Shown one piece after another: positions 23,579 through 31,883 of a stretch of 64,000 nucleotides of DNA. Made by a program: the position numbers and the translations under genes. Position 1 is the first letter of the stretch. Each line of letters opens with the position of its first letter. The notes beneath the pieces were generated by a model. The model was not told where the DNA came from. It saw only the letters and a program-made list of their open reading frames with translations, and did not search any database. Origin of the DNA: Methylobacter sp. (lineage in GTDB: Bacteria > Pseudomonadota > Gammaproteobacteria > Methylococcales > Methylomonadaceae). The stretch lies in assembly GCA_030679035.1 (NCBI GenBank), contig JAUXTH010000101.1, forward strand, positions 108,149 to 172,148. Reading direction: 5' to 3'.

Positions 23579-23974
23579 ATGAAAAAACTAACAACCGGCA
23601 TCATTTTTATCGGCAGCGCATTAATCTCAGGTTGCTACAGTCAGGGTGGATGGACGCCAACCGTCGATAGCTATGGTGATCCTAATGCCCATCGAATCAG
23701 CCAGGATATGGCCGAGTGCAAAGACCTTGCCAGCCATGCCTCTGGCGGTACAGCAAAAGAAACCGCCATCGGTGCGGGCGTAGGCGGCTTGATCGGCGCG
23801 GCCGGCGGTGCGGCAATAGGCGCAATCGCAGGAAGCCCCGGAACAGGCGCGGCGATAGGTGCGGCTGCCGGCGGTATCGGCGGCGGCGCTAAACAGGGTT
23901 TTGAGGGCGAAGCTACCTACAAAAGAGCCTATTCCAACTGCATGAGAAACCGCGGACACCGTATCGTTAACTGA
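23579..23974 (+). CDS. Glycine-zipper outer-membrane lipoprotein
   Basis: A 131-aa lipoprotein. The signal peptide ends in a lipobox (LISGC, Cys19). Two glycine-zipper hairpins follow (AIGAGVGGLIGAAGGAAIGA and AGSPGTGAAIGAAAGG), the pattern of SlyB/OmpA-like glycine-zipper proteins that insert in the outer membrane. The C-terminal KRAYSNCMRNRGHRIVN is typical of this group. The ATG at 23579 has gagg at good spacing; an in-frame ATG 51 bp upstream lacks a signal peptide. It is alone on its strand. Confidence 0.85.
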   Translation: MKKLTTGIIFIGSALISGCYSQGGWTPTVDSYGDPNAHRISQDMAECKDLASHASGGTAKETAIGAGVGGLIGAAGGAAIGAIAGSPGTGAAIGAAAGGIGGGAKQGFEGEATYKRAYSNCMRNRGHRIVN

Positions 23975-23984
23975 TCCGGTTAAA

Positions 23985-24015
23985 CGACAAAATGCCCGGT
24001 GTTACCGCCGGGCAT
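23985..24015 (-). terminator. Hairpin terminator downstream of the flagellin relic
   Basis: Stem atgcccgg / ccgggcat with a short loop, followed on the minus strand by ttttgtcgttt. It stands 20 bases past the stop of the flagellin-like relic, which fits its terminator. It may also stop the plus-strand lipoprotein gene. Confidence 0.65.
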
Positions 24016-24035
24016 CCCCATCTCCCTCCCCCGCC

Positions 24036-24098
24036 TTATCTCAACAGACTCAATACGCCTTGCGCTGATTGATTAGCCTGAGCCAAAATCCCCCTACT
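24036..24098 (-). pseudogene. 3' relic of a flagellin gene
   Basis: The last minus-strand codons read ILAQANQSAQGVLSLLR and then stop. This is the very conserved C-terminal end of flagellin (consensus ILAQANQ..QSVLSLLR), which forms the D0 coiled coil. Only about 17-20 codons remain; upstream sequence in the same frame has no flagellin character. A hairpin terminator follows at normal distance. No other flagellar gene is in the window. Confidence 0.7.
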
Positions 24099-24345
24099 GC
24101 AAAACTTGCACCCATAACAAACTGGCTGTTTCTTTGGCAAAAATCGGCATCCCCGTGCGACTACTGGAAGTAGCATCAAGTTCTCAGTCATCACTTGCAA
24201 AGTGCATATCTGCGCCATTCGACAGGCTATGACTAAGTCGAAACCCTGTCTATTGCAAATCCATGCTGAGTAAAATCGGCCATAACGTGGTTGATTCGAT
24301 ATAATGCTATAGTGCAAAAAAATAATATTTTGACGGGGGATGGCG
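24099..24345. other. Region between flagellin relic and NDH-2 gene
   Basis: No gene recognised. A tataat hexamer at 24300-24305 stands about 40 bases before the NDH-2 start and may be its -10 box, but no good -35 was seen. Confidence 0.3.
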
Positions 24346-25644
24346 ATGACTGACAAGAATAATAAAAAACACAAGATCGTGATTGTCGGCGGCGGTGCGG
24401 GAGGCCTTGAGCTTGCCACCAGTCTGGGCAAAAAATTAGGCAAGAAAGGCCTGGCCGAGGTTACGTTGCTGGACGCCACGCCGACGCATATCTGGAAGCC
24501 GTTGCTGCACGAGGTTGCCGCCGGTACGCTGGATGAATCCGAGCAAATTGAATATCTGGCCCAGGCCTATCGCAATCATTTCCGCTTCAGGCTGGGCAAA
24601 ATGGAAGGCTTGAACCGGCAGAAAAAGGAAATTCATGTCAGCCCCACGCTGAGCGACAGCGGCGAAGAATTAATGCCGAGGCGCACGTTCAGTTACGACA
24701 CGCTGGTGATGTCGGTCGGCAGTATCAGCAACACGTTTGGTATCAAGGGCGTGGCCGAACACTGCCTGTTTTTGGATACCACCACGCAGGCGTTCAAGTT
24801 TCAAAAGCAGCTGGTTGAATCGTATATTAAAAGCCATGCCGGTAAAGCCGACAAGACTTTGTCTATCGTCATCATCGGCGCGGGCGCCACCGGCGTCGAG
24901 TTGTCAGCGCAATTGCACGAAGTGACCAATCTGCTGGCGGTTTACGGCCTGGATGAGTCCAGCGATGTGAAACTGACCATTATCGAGGCGGCAACCCAAT
25001 TATTGCCCGCATTGCCCGGCAAATTGGCCCAGGCGACGCAGCAGCAGTTGGTCAAGCTGGGCATCGACCTTAAACTGGGCCGCAAGGTGGTTGAAGTAAC
25101 TAAAGAAGGCGTCCATACCCACGATGGCGAAATAATACCGGCAGACCTTAAAGTCTGGTCGGCGGGCATTAAGGCGCCGGATTGGATGAAAGACCTGGAC
25201 GGCCTGGAAACGAACCGGATCAATCAGTTGCTGGTCGATGAAACCCTAAAAACCAGCGATGGTGACATTTTTGCGATAGGCGATTGTGCGGCCTGCCCTT
25301 GGCCGGGCCACGACGGCAATGTGCCGCCGCGAGCGCAGGCAGCACATCAGCAGGCCTCGACGCTAAGCAAATCGATAATCAACCGGCTGCGGGGCCGCAG
25401 TCTGGTAAAATATGTTTATCTCGATTACGGATCGCTGGTGGCGCTGGGCAAATACACCACGGTCGGCAATCTGATGGGTAATCTGATGGGCTCGGTCAGC
25501 GTCGGCGGTTTTATCGCCAGGGTGGTTTATCTGTCCCTGTACAAAATGCACCAGGTGGCGATACACGGCTACTTCAGGACGGCAATGCTGACGCTGTCCA
25601 ATCTGTTCAGGCGCAGCGCTCATGCAACGATAAAAATGCATTAG
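24346..25644 (+). CDS. ndh: Type II NADH:quinone oxidoreductase (NDH-2)
   Basis: A single-subunit, non-proton-pumping NADH dehydrogenase on the inner face of the membrane, 432 aa. The first dinucleotide fold IVIVGGGAGGLELA binds FAD (~10-24). The second, IVIIGAGATGVELSA (~180-195), binds NADH. GDIFAIGDCA (~310) is the FAD signature near the C-terminus. The last ~60 residues contain hydrophobic and amphipathic helices (SVGGFIARVVYLSLYKMHQV) that anchor NDH-2 to the membrane. The ATG at 24346 was preferred because gggg lies at correct spacing; an ATG six bases upstream is too close to it. A family A repeat separates it from the next gene. Confidence 0.9.
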   Translation: MTDKNNKKHKIVIVGGGAGGLELATSLGKKLGKKGLAEVTLLDATPTHIWKPLLHEVAAGTLDESEQIEYLAQAYRNHFRFRLGKMEGLNRQKKEIHVSPTLSDSGEELMPRRTFSYDTLVMSVGSISNTFGIKGVAEHCLFLDTTTQAFKFQKQLVESYIKSHAGKADKTLSIVIIGAGATGVELSAQLHEVTNLLAVYGLDESSDVKLTIIEAATQLLPALPGKLAQATQQQLVKLGIDLKLGRKVVEVTKEGVHTHDGEIIPADLKVWSAGIKAPDWMKDLDGLETNRINQLLVDETLKTSDGDIFAIGDCAACPWPGHDGNVPPRAQAAHQQASTLSKSIINRLRGRSLVKYVYLDYGSLVALGKYTTVGNLMGNLMGSVSVGGFIARVVYLSLYKMHQVAIHGYFRTAMLTLSNLFRRSAHATIKMH

Positions 25645-25665
25645 AACACGTAACTACTTAATTAT

Positions 25666-25754
25666 AATGGAACACGGATGACACGGATTTGACTGATAAA
25701 CACTGATAAAAGGCTTTTTAATTCGCTTAAATCCGCCCAATCCGAGTTCCATTT
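25666..25754. repeat. Interspersed palindrome family A, short copy
   Basis: Left arm aatggaacacggatgacacg and right arm (ccgcccaatccgagttccatt region) are inverted relative to each other around an AT-rich middle. It carries the same ends as the elements at 4981, 29616 and 50163. Confidence 0.8.
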
Positions 25755-25808
25755 TTCTAACTGCTAAGTAGCTACTTTATTTATAACCCCCTTACAAAGA
25801 TCAATAAC

Positions 25809-26339
25809 ATGTTTGAAATTGAATACGAATTCCGCGAAGAAGATTTAATCCATTTTAATGAAATGCAGTTCATGAGAAATGAAGAGATACAAAACAACAT
25901 CAGGAAAAACCGCTGGATAGTGCCGGGCATCATGGGGCTTATCGGTTCGTTTTACTATTTTTATTACGGCGACATGAAGTCGTCAGGATACATCGTCGTT
26001 ATTGCGATACTCTGGGCGCTGCTGTCGCCCAAAATCATGATGCTGGATTTGCGCAGGCAGATTCTTAAAAATTACACCGCCAAAGAAAAAATCAATATGT
26101 TCGGCACTTATACGCTGACCATAGATCCTGCCAATCCCGCTTATCTGCTGGAAAAATCGCCCAGCGGCAAGCATAAAATGGCCTGGGGCGATTTGGTCAG
26201 GGTGGAATACGGCAAACGCTATGTTTATATCTATATCAATTTGAGCACCGCGCTGGTTATTCCGGTAGAAACCGTTAAAAAAGGCAATCTTGAGCAGTTT
26301 GCCGAGCAGGCGGATAAGATGATTGAGCGGGCGGCTTAA
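25809..26339 (+). CDS. YcxB-like membrane protein
   Basis: A 176-aa protein with an N-terminal cytoplasmic segment (EYEFREEDLIHFNEMQF) and two close membrane helices (~36-72: VPGIMGLIGSFYYFYYG and YIVVIAILWALLSP). A C-terminal PH-like domain follows (~95-170), with GTYTLTIDPANPAYLLEKS and KMAWGDLVRVEYGKRYVYIY. This is the YcxB family layout; function is unknown in all members I know of. It is followed 11 bp later by the MAPEG gene, so the two are probably co-transcribed. Confidence 0.78.
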   Translation: MFEIEYEFREEDLIHFNEMQFMRNEEIQNNIRKNRWIVPGIMGLIGSFYYFYYGDMKSSGYIVVIAILWALLSPKIMMLDLRRQILKNYTAKEKINMFGTYTLTIDPANPAYLLEKSPSGKHKMAWGDLVRVEYGKRYVYIYINLSTALVIPVETVKKGNLEQFAEQADKMIERAA

Positions 26340-26350
26340 AGGCACAAGGC

Positions 26351-26743
26351 ATGATTACGTCAATTTATGCATCGCTTTCAGCTTTGATAATAGTGAAATT
26401 GGCTCTTTCGGTCATAAAACTACGCAGAAAAAACCGGGTCAGCGTTGGCGATGGCGGGAATGAAGAGCTACAGCTGGCTATTCGCACGCATGCAAACGCA
26501 GTGGAATACATCCCGATAACACTGCTGCTTTTATTAACGCTGGAACTAAACGGTGCGCCGACAATACTGATCCATATCTTGGGAGCCACATTGTTAGTTG
26601 GCCGAATATTGCATGCGATAGGGCTTCCGACAAAGGATTTCAGGAAAAGAGTATTGGGAATGCAGATAACAATCTATTTGTTAATTGGCTTGGCCATATT
26701 GAATATATCATTTCTGGTATTTACTGGGCCGATTAAGCTTTAG
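26351..26743 (+). CDS. MAPEG family membrane protein
   Basis: A 130-aa, four-helix inner-membrane protein of the MAPEG family (microsomal glutathione S-transferase-like). The family signature is seen in the first loop (RTHANAVEYIPITLLLL) and in LLVGRILHAIG. Eukaryotic relatives conjugate glutathione or make eicosanoids; the bacterial role is not established. It starts 11 bp after the YcxB-like gene and is probably in the same transcript. Confidence 0.87.
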   Translation: MITSIYASLSALIIVKLALSVIKLRRKNRVSVGDGGNEELQLAIRTHANAVEYIPITLLLLLTLELNGAPTILIHILGATLLVGRILHAIGLPTKDFRKRVLGMQITIYLLIGLAILNISFLVFTGPIKL

Positions 26744-26926
26744 CAATATAGACGTATCTTTAATAAGAAGCTCAAAAACAGCTTGAAGGACTAACTGCAA
26801 AGATGGTGACGGTGAAGAAGCGAGTATTGATGATGAATTGCTAGAGTTTAGGTTATTGAAAGTGCCGAAGATGTAATTCTATGATTTTTAAGAGCTACTA
26901 ATTGTTTAGTCCCAATATTAACTGCT

Positions 26927-27580
26927 ATGAATACGAATACGCTCAGCTATTATCGACAGCTACGCACCGAGGGAATGGAATTTAATTCCAAGTTATTTCG
27001 CCAGCTTAATCGAGCCGACCTGGATAATGTTGGTCGTTTATTAGGGATTTTGCGTAAAGGCAAATTGATGTTTGATGAAGAAGGCTCAGGCGGAACCGAT
27101 ATAAATCATTTTTCGGATTTTGCCATCTTTGATTATTATAATGCGAAAGGTCTTAATATTGTTCAGCGTTATTTGCAACAGTATAAAGAGCAACTTTCGG
27201 AAACAGAGGAGCGTTTAATTCAAGCTTATTTAAATGCCCGATCCTCATTATTCTCGATAATCGAAGTTGACCCTAAAAAGTCAACATTAAAATTACAAGA
27301 TCTTTTTGATGATACTTATCAAGTAGAAATTACAGATATTTCGATGAGCCAATCTACTCTTCTCAGTGATTGTCTTATTTTTACTCGAGTGTTAACAATT
27401 GAATCTTTCAATATGACTTCTGGTGTTTCGTTTTTATTTCGGAAGGATGAAGAAGAGATATTGCAGAAAAAATATAAATCTCTGATCAAACAAACCGTTG
27501 GCTATACACCGCAAGCCAAAAACTTTATCGTTTTTTTAAAGTTGAGTCATAAGTTTGGTATACCGATTAAATATGCTTGA
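26927..27580 (+). CDS. Protein of unknown function, AT-rich
   Basis: A 217-aa soluble protein, not recognised. It has a helical N-terminal half with charged repeats (QRYLQQYKEQLSETEERLIQ) and a strand-rich second half (SIIEVDPKKSTLKLQDLFDD, SLIKQTVGYTPQAKNFIVFL). No signal peptide, membrane helix or catalytic motif is seen. Codon use is clearly AT-richer than in the flanking NDH-2 and ABC-F genes, suggesting recent acquisition. The ATG at 26927 has no strong ribosome binding site. Nothing in the surroundings suggests a role. Confidence 0.65.
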   Translation: MNTNTLSYYRQLRTEGMEFNSKLFRQLNRADLDNVGRLLGILRKGKLMFDEEGSGGTDINHFSDFAIFDYYNAKGLNIVQRYLQQYKEQLSETEERLIQAYLNARSSLFSIIEVDPKKSTLKLQDLFDDTYQVEITDISMSQSTLLSDCLIFTRVLTIESFNMTSGVSFLFRKDEEEILQKKYKSLIKQTVGYTPQAKNFIVFLKLSHKFGIPIKYA

Positions 27581-27679
27581 AGTTAAATCCATCTGAACAG
27601 CAAATATTTGTCCCTCAAGCTTTAGTTTCAAAGACGAAATTATAAAACCACAAACTTTCCCTTTTAATATGAATCTTAA

Positions 27680-29572
27680 ATGCTGAATTTTAGAAATATA
27701 ACCCTACGCCGCGGCGTGCGGGTGTTGTTTGCCAACTCTTCGTTTACCATTCACAAAGGCCAAAAAGTAGGCTTTACCGGCGCAAACGGTGCGGGCAAGT
27801 CCAGTTTTTTTGCGTTGGTTCTGGATGAACTGCATTTGGATGAGGGCGATTTTTCGATGCCGCCGGGGCTGGAAATCGCTCACGTTGCCCAGGAAACGCC
27901 TGCCGTTTCCAGTGCTGCAATTGATTATGTCATTGACGGCGATCAGCAGTTAAGACGCTTGCAAGCCCAGTTGCTCGCTGCCGAACAGGCCGACGACGGC
28001 TTGAAACAGGCCGAATTGCATGCGGCCCTGGATACCATCGGCGGTTATACCGCACAGGCCAGAGCCTCGCGCCTGATGAACGGCTTGGGCTTTAGTGCCG
28101 ACCAGGAAAGCAATGCCGTCAATTCGTTTTCCGGCGGCTGGCGGATGCGGCTTAATCTGGCGCAGGCCTTGATGTGCCGCTCGGACGTATTATTGCTGGA
28201 TGAACCTACCAACCATTTGGATTTGGACGCGGTAATCTGGCTGCAAGACTGGCTGTGCAAATATCCGGGCACCTTATTGCTGATTTCCCATGACCGGGAT
28301 TTTCTCGATACCATCACCGATCACATCGTGCATATTGAGCAGAATAAGGCCGAAATTTATACCGGCAATTATTCAGCCTTTGAACGGATGCGTGCGGAAA
28401 AGCTTGCGCAACAGCAGTCATCCTATCTAAAGCAGCAGCGCGAAATCGCCCATATGCAGAGCTTTGTCGACCGCTTTAAGGCGCAAGCCACTAAAGCCCG
28501 ACAAGCGCAAAGCCGGTTCAAAGCATTGGAGCGCATGGAGCTGATCGCCCAGGCGCATGTCGATTCGCCGTTCGATTTTAGCTTTGCCAAACCTGGGAAA
28601 ATGCCCAATCCGTTATTGACGCTGGATAAGGTCGATATCGGCTACGGACAAACCTGCGTAATCAAACAGGCAGGCTTGTCCATATCCCCGGGCGACCGTA
28701 TCGGCTTATTGGGGCCGAACGGCGCGGGCAAATCCAGCCTGATCAAGGTGCTGGCAGGCGACATGCTACCGTTATCCGGCAACAGGAATGAAGCGGAAGC
28801 GTTAAAAATCGGTTATTTCGCCCAGCATCAACTGGAGCAGTTGCGAGTCGATGAAACCCCGTTGTGGCATTTGCAGCAGCTGGACAAGCAGGCGACCGAG
28901 AAAGATTTGCGCAATTTCCTGGGCGGCTTTGATTTTCGCGGCGACAAGGTGTTGGAAGCGGTCAAACCCTTTTCCGGCGGCGAAAAAGCGCGCTTGGTCT
29001 TGGCGCTGCTGGTTTATCAAAACCCGAACCTATTGCTGCTGGATGAGCCGACCAACCATCTGGATCTGGAAATGCGCCATGCCTTGAGCGTGGCCTTGCA
29101 GGACTATGAAGGCGCAATCGTGGTCGTCTCGCATGACCGGCATTTGTTGCGCTCGGTGACCGATCAGTTATTATTGGTGTCTGGCGGCAAAGTGCAGCCT
29201 TTCGATGGCGACCTGGAGGATTACCGCCTGTGGCTGGCGGAGCAGAAAAAAGGCGAGGAAAAAACCGTTGCTGACGCAGAGCAGACGGTATCGCGCAAAG
29301 ACCAGAGAAAGCTCGACGCGGAACGCAGGCAAAAACATAAGCCTTTATTCGATGCATTGAAAAAAGCTGAAGCTGCCGTTGAAAAATATCATAATGAGCA
29401 GCGGCAGCTTGAGCATCAGTTAGCCGATCCTGCCATTTATGCCGAATCGGAAAAGGAACAATTAAAAAAACTGCTGGAACGCAAAGTGAAAATCGACAAA
29501 GCGCTGGATGAAGCCGAAGCGGCCTGGATGGAGACCGAGGAAAAGATTGAGGCGACCAAATCTGAAGTTTAG
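27680..29572 (+). CDS. ABC-F family ATPase (YheS-like)
   Basis: A cytoplasmic, ribosome-associated ATPase with two ABC domains and no membrane part, 630 aa. Domain 1: Walker A GANGAGKSS (~34-42), signature SFSGGWRMRL, Walker B LLLDEPTNHLDLD. An arginine/lysine-rich interdomain linker follows (RFKAQATKARQAQSRFKALE). Domain 2: GPNGAGKSS, FSGGEKARL, LLLDEPTNHLDLE. The C-terminal coiled coil (~540-630) is rich in Lys/Glu, as in YheS/Uup. These proteins relieve ribosome stalling on difficult sequences. The ATG at 27680 begins right at the first ABC strand. Flanked downstream by a family A repeat. Confidence 0.92.
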   Translation: MLNFRNITLRRGVRVLFANSSFTIHKGQKVGFTGANGAGKSSFFALVLDELHLDEGDFSMPPGLEIAHVAQETPAVSSAAIDYVIDGDQQLRRLQAQLLAAEQADDGLKQAELHAALDTIGGYTAQARASRLMNGLGFSADQESNAVNSFSGGWRMRLNLAQALMCRSDVLLLDEPTNHLDLDAVIWLQDWLCKYPGTLLLISHDRDFLDTITDHIVHIEQNKAEIYTGNYSAFERMRAEKLAQQQSSYLKQQREIAHMQSFVDRFKAQATKARQAQSRFKALERMELIAQAHVDSPFDFSFAKPGKMPNPLLTLDKVDIGYGQTCVIKQAGLSISPGDRIGLLGPNGAGKSSLIKVLAGDMLPLSGNRNEAEALKIGYFAQHQLEQLRVDETPLWHLQQLDKQATEKDLRNFLGGFDFRGDKVLEAVKPFSGGEKARLVLALLVYQNPNLLLLDEPTNHLDLEMRHALSVALQDYEGAIVVVSHDRHLLRSVTDQLLLVSGGKVQPFDGDLEDYRLWLAEQKKGEEKTVADAEQTVSRKDQRKLDAERRQKHKPLFDALKKAEAAVEKYHNEQRQLEHQLADPAIYAESEKEQLKKLLERKVKIDKALDEAEAAWMETEEKIEATKSEV

Positions 29573-29615
29573 GGTAGTGGAAATATTAAAAATATCGTAA
29601 CTATTCAGCAACAAA

Positions 29616-29773
29616 AAATAGAACGCTGATGACGCGGATTGCTTATGATTTAATAAGATTTTTAGTGACTATTTAACCGATTTTTGAAATAGAATACCCT
29701 TGACACGGATTTAAACACTGATTTAAAAATCCGCGTAAATCTGTTTAATCTGCGTCATCCGCGTTCTATTAAT
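29616..29773. repeat. Interspersed palindrome family A, full copy (forward)
   Basis: About 158 bp with inverted ends (aatagaacgctgatgacgcg; gcgtcatccgcgttctatt) and a conserved centre (gcttatgatttaataagatt; agtgactatt). The element at 50163-50325 is the same sequence in the opposite orientation, including the centre. So this is a discrete repeated unit, not chance pairing. Confidence 0.85.
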
Positions 29774-29799
29774 CACACGCTGAGTAGTTACAACAAATC

Positions 29800-30312
29800 A
29801 TGTTTGAAATCATAAAACTGTTATTTGATATTTGCCTGTTTAAAAAAGGCCCGCAGGATTTGCCGCCTTCCGTTTGGTTGTTGCGGGGCTTAGTCGCTGT
29901 TGATGTCTGCGTCAGCTTTTTAATGCTAAGTATCCGTACGGATTGGCTTGATTCGCTATTACAGGCTATTGTCGGAGCCTTATTGGTTGTCGGATTCAGC
30001 TGGCTTATGTTATACCTGGCGCGAAAGTGGGGGCGGTTCGTTCAAACGACTATCGCTTTTCTGGGCACCGATGCATTGATCAGTTTTTTTGCGCTGCCCG
30101 GCATGGCATCAATGACGATCGGAACCGGCGCTTTATTGGCTTTTATAATAACAATCGGCCTAATGATTTGGCATTGGGCGGTTACCGGGCATATCATTCG
30201 CAATGCGCTGGGACAAGGCTGGTCTTTTAGTTTAGGCTTGGCGTTTTTATACATACTGGGATCTTATCAGGTGATGGCGTTATTGTTTCCTGATGTTGTC
30301 GGCGTTAAATAG
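29800..30312 (+). CDS. Small multi-pass membrane protein, unknown
   Basis: A 170-aa protein with about five hydrophobic segments (LRGLVAVDVCVSFLML, IVGALLVVGFSWLMLYLA, LISFFALPGMASMTI, LLAFIITIGLMIWHWAV, FSLGLAFLYILGSYQVMALL). No recognised family. It stands 8 bp upstream of the universal stress protein gene, whose ribosome binding site (ggaggaatc) lies in the gap, so the two probably form an operon. Confidence 0.7.
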   Translation: MFEIIKLLFDICLFKKGPQDLPPSVWLLRGLVAVDVCVSFLMLSIRTDWLDSLLQAIVGALLVVGFSWLMLYLARKWGRFVQTTIAFLGTDALISFFALPGMASMTIGTGALLAFIITIGLMIWHWAVTGHIIRNALGQGWSFSLGLAFLYILGSYQVMALLFPDVVGVK

Positions 30313-30320
30313 GAGGAATC

Positions 30321-30764
30321 ATGGAAAGTTATAAACATATATTACTGGCGGCTGACTTTTCCGAGCACGGCGAGGCCGTTGCCGAGAGGGCGAAGAATCT
30401 AGCCGAGAAATATCAGGCAAAACTGAGCATAGTGCATGTGATGGACAATTTGCTGATTACCGATGCGGCTTATGGTTCGACTATTCCTTTTGACCTCGAT
30501 TTAACCGCCGAGTTAATGGCGGCGGCAAAAAAGAGGCTGGCCAATCTGGCTGAAAAGCTGAATATTGCTGAAGACTGCCAGTGGATGGAAACGGGCAGCC
30601 CTAAATTGGAAATAATCAGGGTTGCTGAAGAAAACAAGGTGGATTTAATCGTAGTCGGCTCGCACGGTCGACATGGCTTCGCCCTGTTGCTGGGTTCGAC
30701 CGCAAACGGGGTGCTGCATCATGCGCTGTGTGATGTTTTGGCCGTACGCTTGCATGATGAATGA
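30321..30764 (+). CDS. Universal stress protein (UspA family)
   Basis: A 147-aa cytoplasmic protein of the UspA fold. It starts with the usual strand YKHILLAADFSEHGEAVAER. The ATP-binding signature G-x2-G-x9-G-S is present as GSHGRHGFALLLGSTANGVL near residues 113-132, so it should be an ATP-binding member. It follows the small membrane protein by 8 bp with a strong ribosome binding site. The cold-shock/TM2 fusion follows 65 bp later on the same strand. Confidence 0.92.
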   Translation: MESYKHILLAADFSEHGEAVAERAKNLAEKYQAKLSIVHVMDNLLITDAAYGSTIPFDLDLTAELMAAAKKRLANLAEKLNIAEDCQWMETGSPKLEIIRVAEENKVDLIVVGSHGRHGFALLLGSTANGVLHHALCDVLAVRLHDE

Positions 30765-30829
30765 GTGACCCTTGCGGTTATAAATGACGGCCAATAGGGC
30801 GTCCAAATAATAATAAAAAGGTAGATAAA

Positions 30830-31258
30830 ATGATTGGACAGATTGAAACTTATGATCCCGATTCGCAAACCGGGACTATAAAAAGCGAGGGCACGTTATT
30901 TACGTTTCATTTAGAGGACTGGGCCGCAGACGTACCGCCGGATGAAGGCGATGACGTTAACTTTGATGCAGCAGGAACCATCGCCAACAATATTAATCTG
31001 GTGGGCGCATATCTGGAGCCGCCCAAGGCCGTTAAATACAAATACCTGGCCGCCGTGCTGGCGTTATTTTTGGGTTGGACGGGAGCGCACCGGCTTTATC
31101 TGGGCTTTTACCGGCTGGCCTTTATGCAGATAACCTTGACGGTAGTGCTTTACGTATCTGGACTGCCCGGGTTTGCGGCGCTCTGGGGTTTTATCGAAGG
31201 CATTCTGCTTTTCGGCGGACAGATCAATCAAGACGCCAAAGGTCGCCCTTTAAAATAG
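30830..31258 (+). CDS. Cold-shock-like domain fused to TM2 membrane domain
   Basis: A 142-aa protein. Residues 1-60 resemble a cold-shock/OB fold (IGQIETYDPDSQTGTIKSEG, then VNFDAAG), lacking the full aromatic RNP1/RNP2 surface of CspA. Residues ~65-135 are a TM2 domain: two membrane helices with the turn motif LGWTGAHRLYLGFYRLAFMQ. Such fusions occur in proteobacteria; the function is unknown, but the layout suggests a nucleic-acid-binding face tethered to the membrane. Preceded by aaaaggtag. It ends just before a bidirectional terminator shared with cspA. Confidence 0.85.
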   Translation: MIGQIETYDPDSQTGTIKSEGTLFTFHLEDWAADVPPDEGDDVNFDAAGTIANNINLVGAYLEPPKAVKYKYLAAVLALFLGWTGAHRLYLGFYRLAFMQITLTVVLYVSGLPGFAALWGFIEGILLFGGQINQDAKGRPLK

Positions 31259-31277
31259 CTGTTTAAAAACGGGGAAC

Positions 31278-31317
31278 AAAAAAAAGCCCTTGTGATCACT
31301 CACAAGGGCTTTTTTTT
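31278..31317. terminator. Bidirectional rho-independent terminator
   Basis: An A8 run, the stem agcccttgtga / tcacaagggct with a tetraloop, and a T8 run. It works on both strands, between the convergent cold-shock/TM2 and cspA genes. Confidence 0.95.
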
Positions 31318-31331
31318 AATCCGGTTATCCC

Positions 31332-31535
31332 TTATTTAGGATGAACATTAGCGGCGGTTAAGCCTTTTGGACCTTTTTCGATGTCAAAAGTGACGGTATC
31401 GCCTTCAGTCAGCGTTTTAAAACCTTCGCCCTGAATAACTGAATGATGAACAAAAACATCTTCGCCGCCATCAGCAGGTGCAATAAAACCAAAACCTTTC
31501 GTGTTGTTAAACCACTTTACAGTGCCTGTTGCCAT
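31332..31535 (-). CDS. CspA-family cold shock protein
   Basis: A 67-aa single OB-fold RNA chaperone. The RNA-binding motifs are RNP1 KGFGFIAP and RNP2 DVFVHHS; it starts [10 protein letters not shown] as CspA proteins do. The ATG at 31535 has taggagtttc upstream at good spacing. Promoter-like sequence (31686-31712) implies a leader of ~140 nt, typical of cold-inducible csp mRNAs whose 5' region senses temperature. No gene symbol is given because paralogues cannot be told apart. Confidence 0.95.
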   Translation of the reverse strand: MATGTVKWFNNTKGFGFIAPADGGEDVFVHHSVIQGEGFKTLTEGDTVTFDIEKGPKGLTAANVHPK

Positions 31536-31883
31536 TTTGAAACTCCTAAAATAAAAACTTACGGTTAACACAGAACTACAACATTGATAACCGGACAACC
31601 TAACCATTTAGGAATCCCTTAACTCAACATCTGTTTTCTGACGCGGGGTATTGTACTGTCTTTTTTATAATACTGTCACCAGCAGATTGTATAAAAGACC
31701 TTACTCTGTCAAAGCGCTGGAGGGATAGCGCCGGCGCAGCGAAAACAAGCGTCTTCCAAAATCAGCCATTGAAGTAAATCTTGCTGCCCCAACCCAACAT
31801 AAAACAACAACTGTTAAAAAATAGAACTGCCCGCCTGTTATAATGCACGGTTTTTAGACGTATTAAATCAAGGGCTAGTTTTT
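31536..31883. other. csp leader and divergent promoter region
   Basis: Holds the long 5' leader of the cold shock gene (minus strand) and the upstream region of the TauE gene (plus strand). No open frame is believed here. Confidence 0.5.
31686..31712 (-). promoter_or_regulatory. Candidate sigma-70 promoter of the csp gene
   Basis: On the minus strand ttgaca (31712-31707) is followed after 15 bases by tacaat (31691-31686). The spacer is shorter than the usual 17. A second weaker pair (gtgaca, 18 bases, tacaat) lies just downstream. Confidence 0.45.

Noticed and set aside
24036..24479. The full 147-codon minus-strand frame as a gene
   Set aside because: Only its last ~18 codons are flagellin-like; the rest overlaps the NDH-2 start on the other strand and has no family features.
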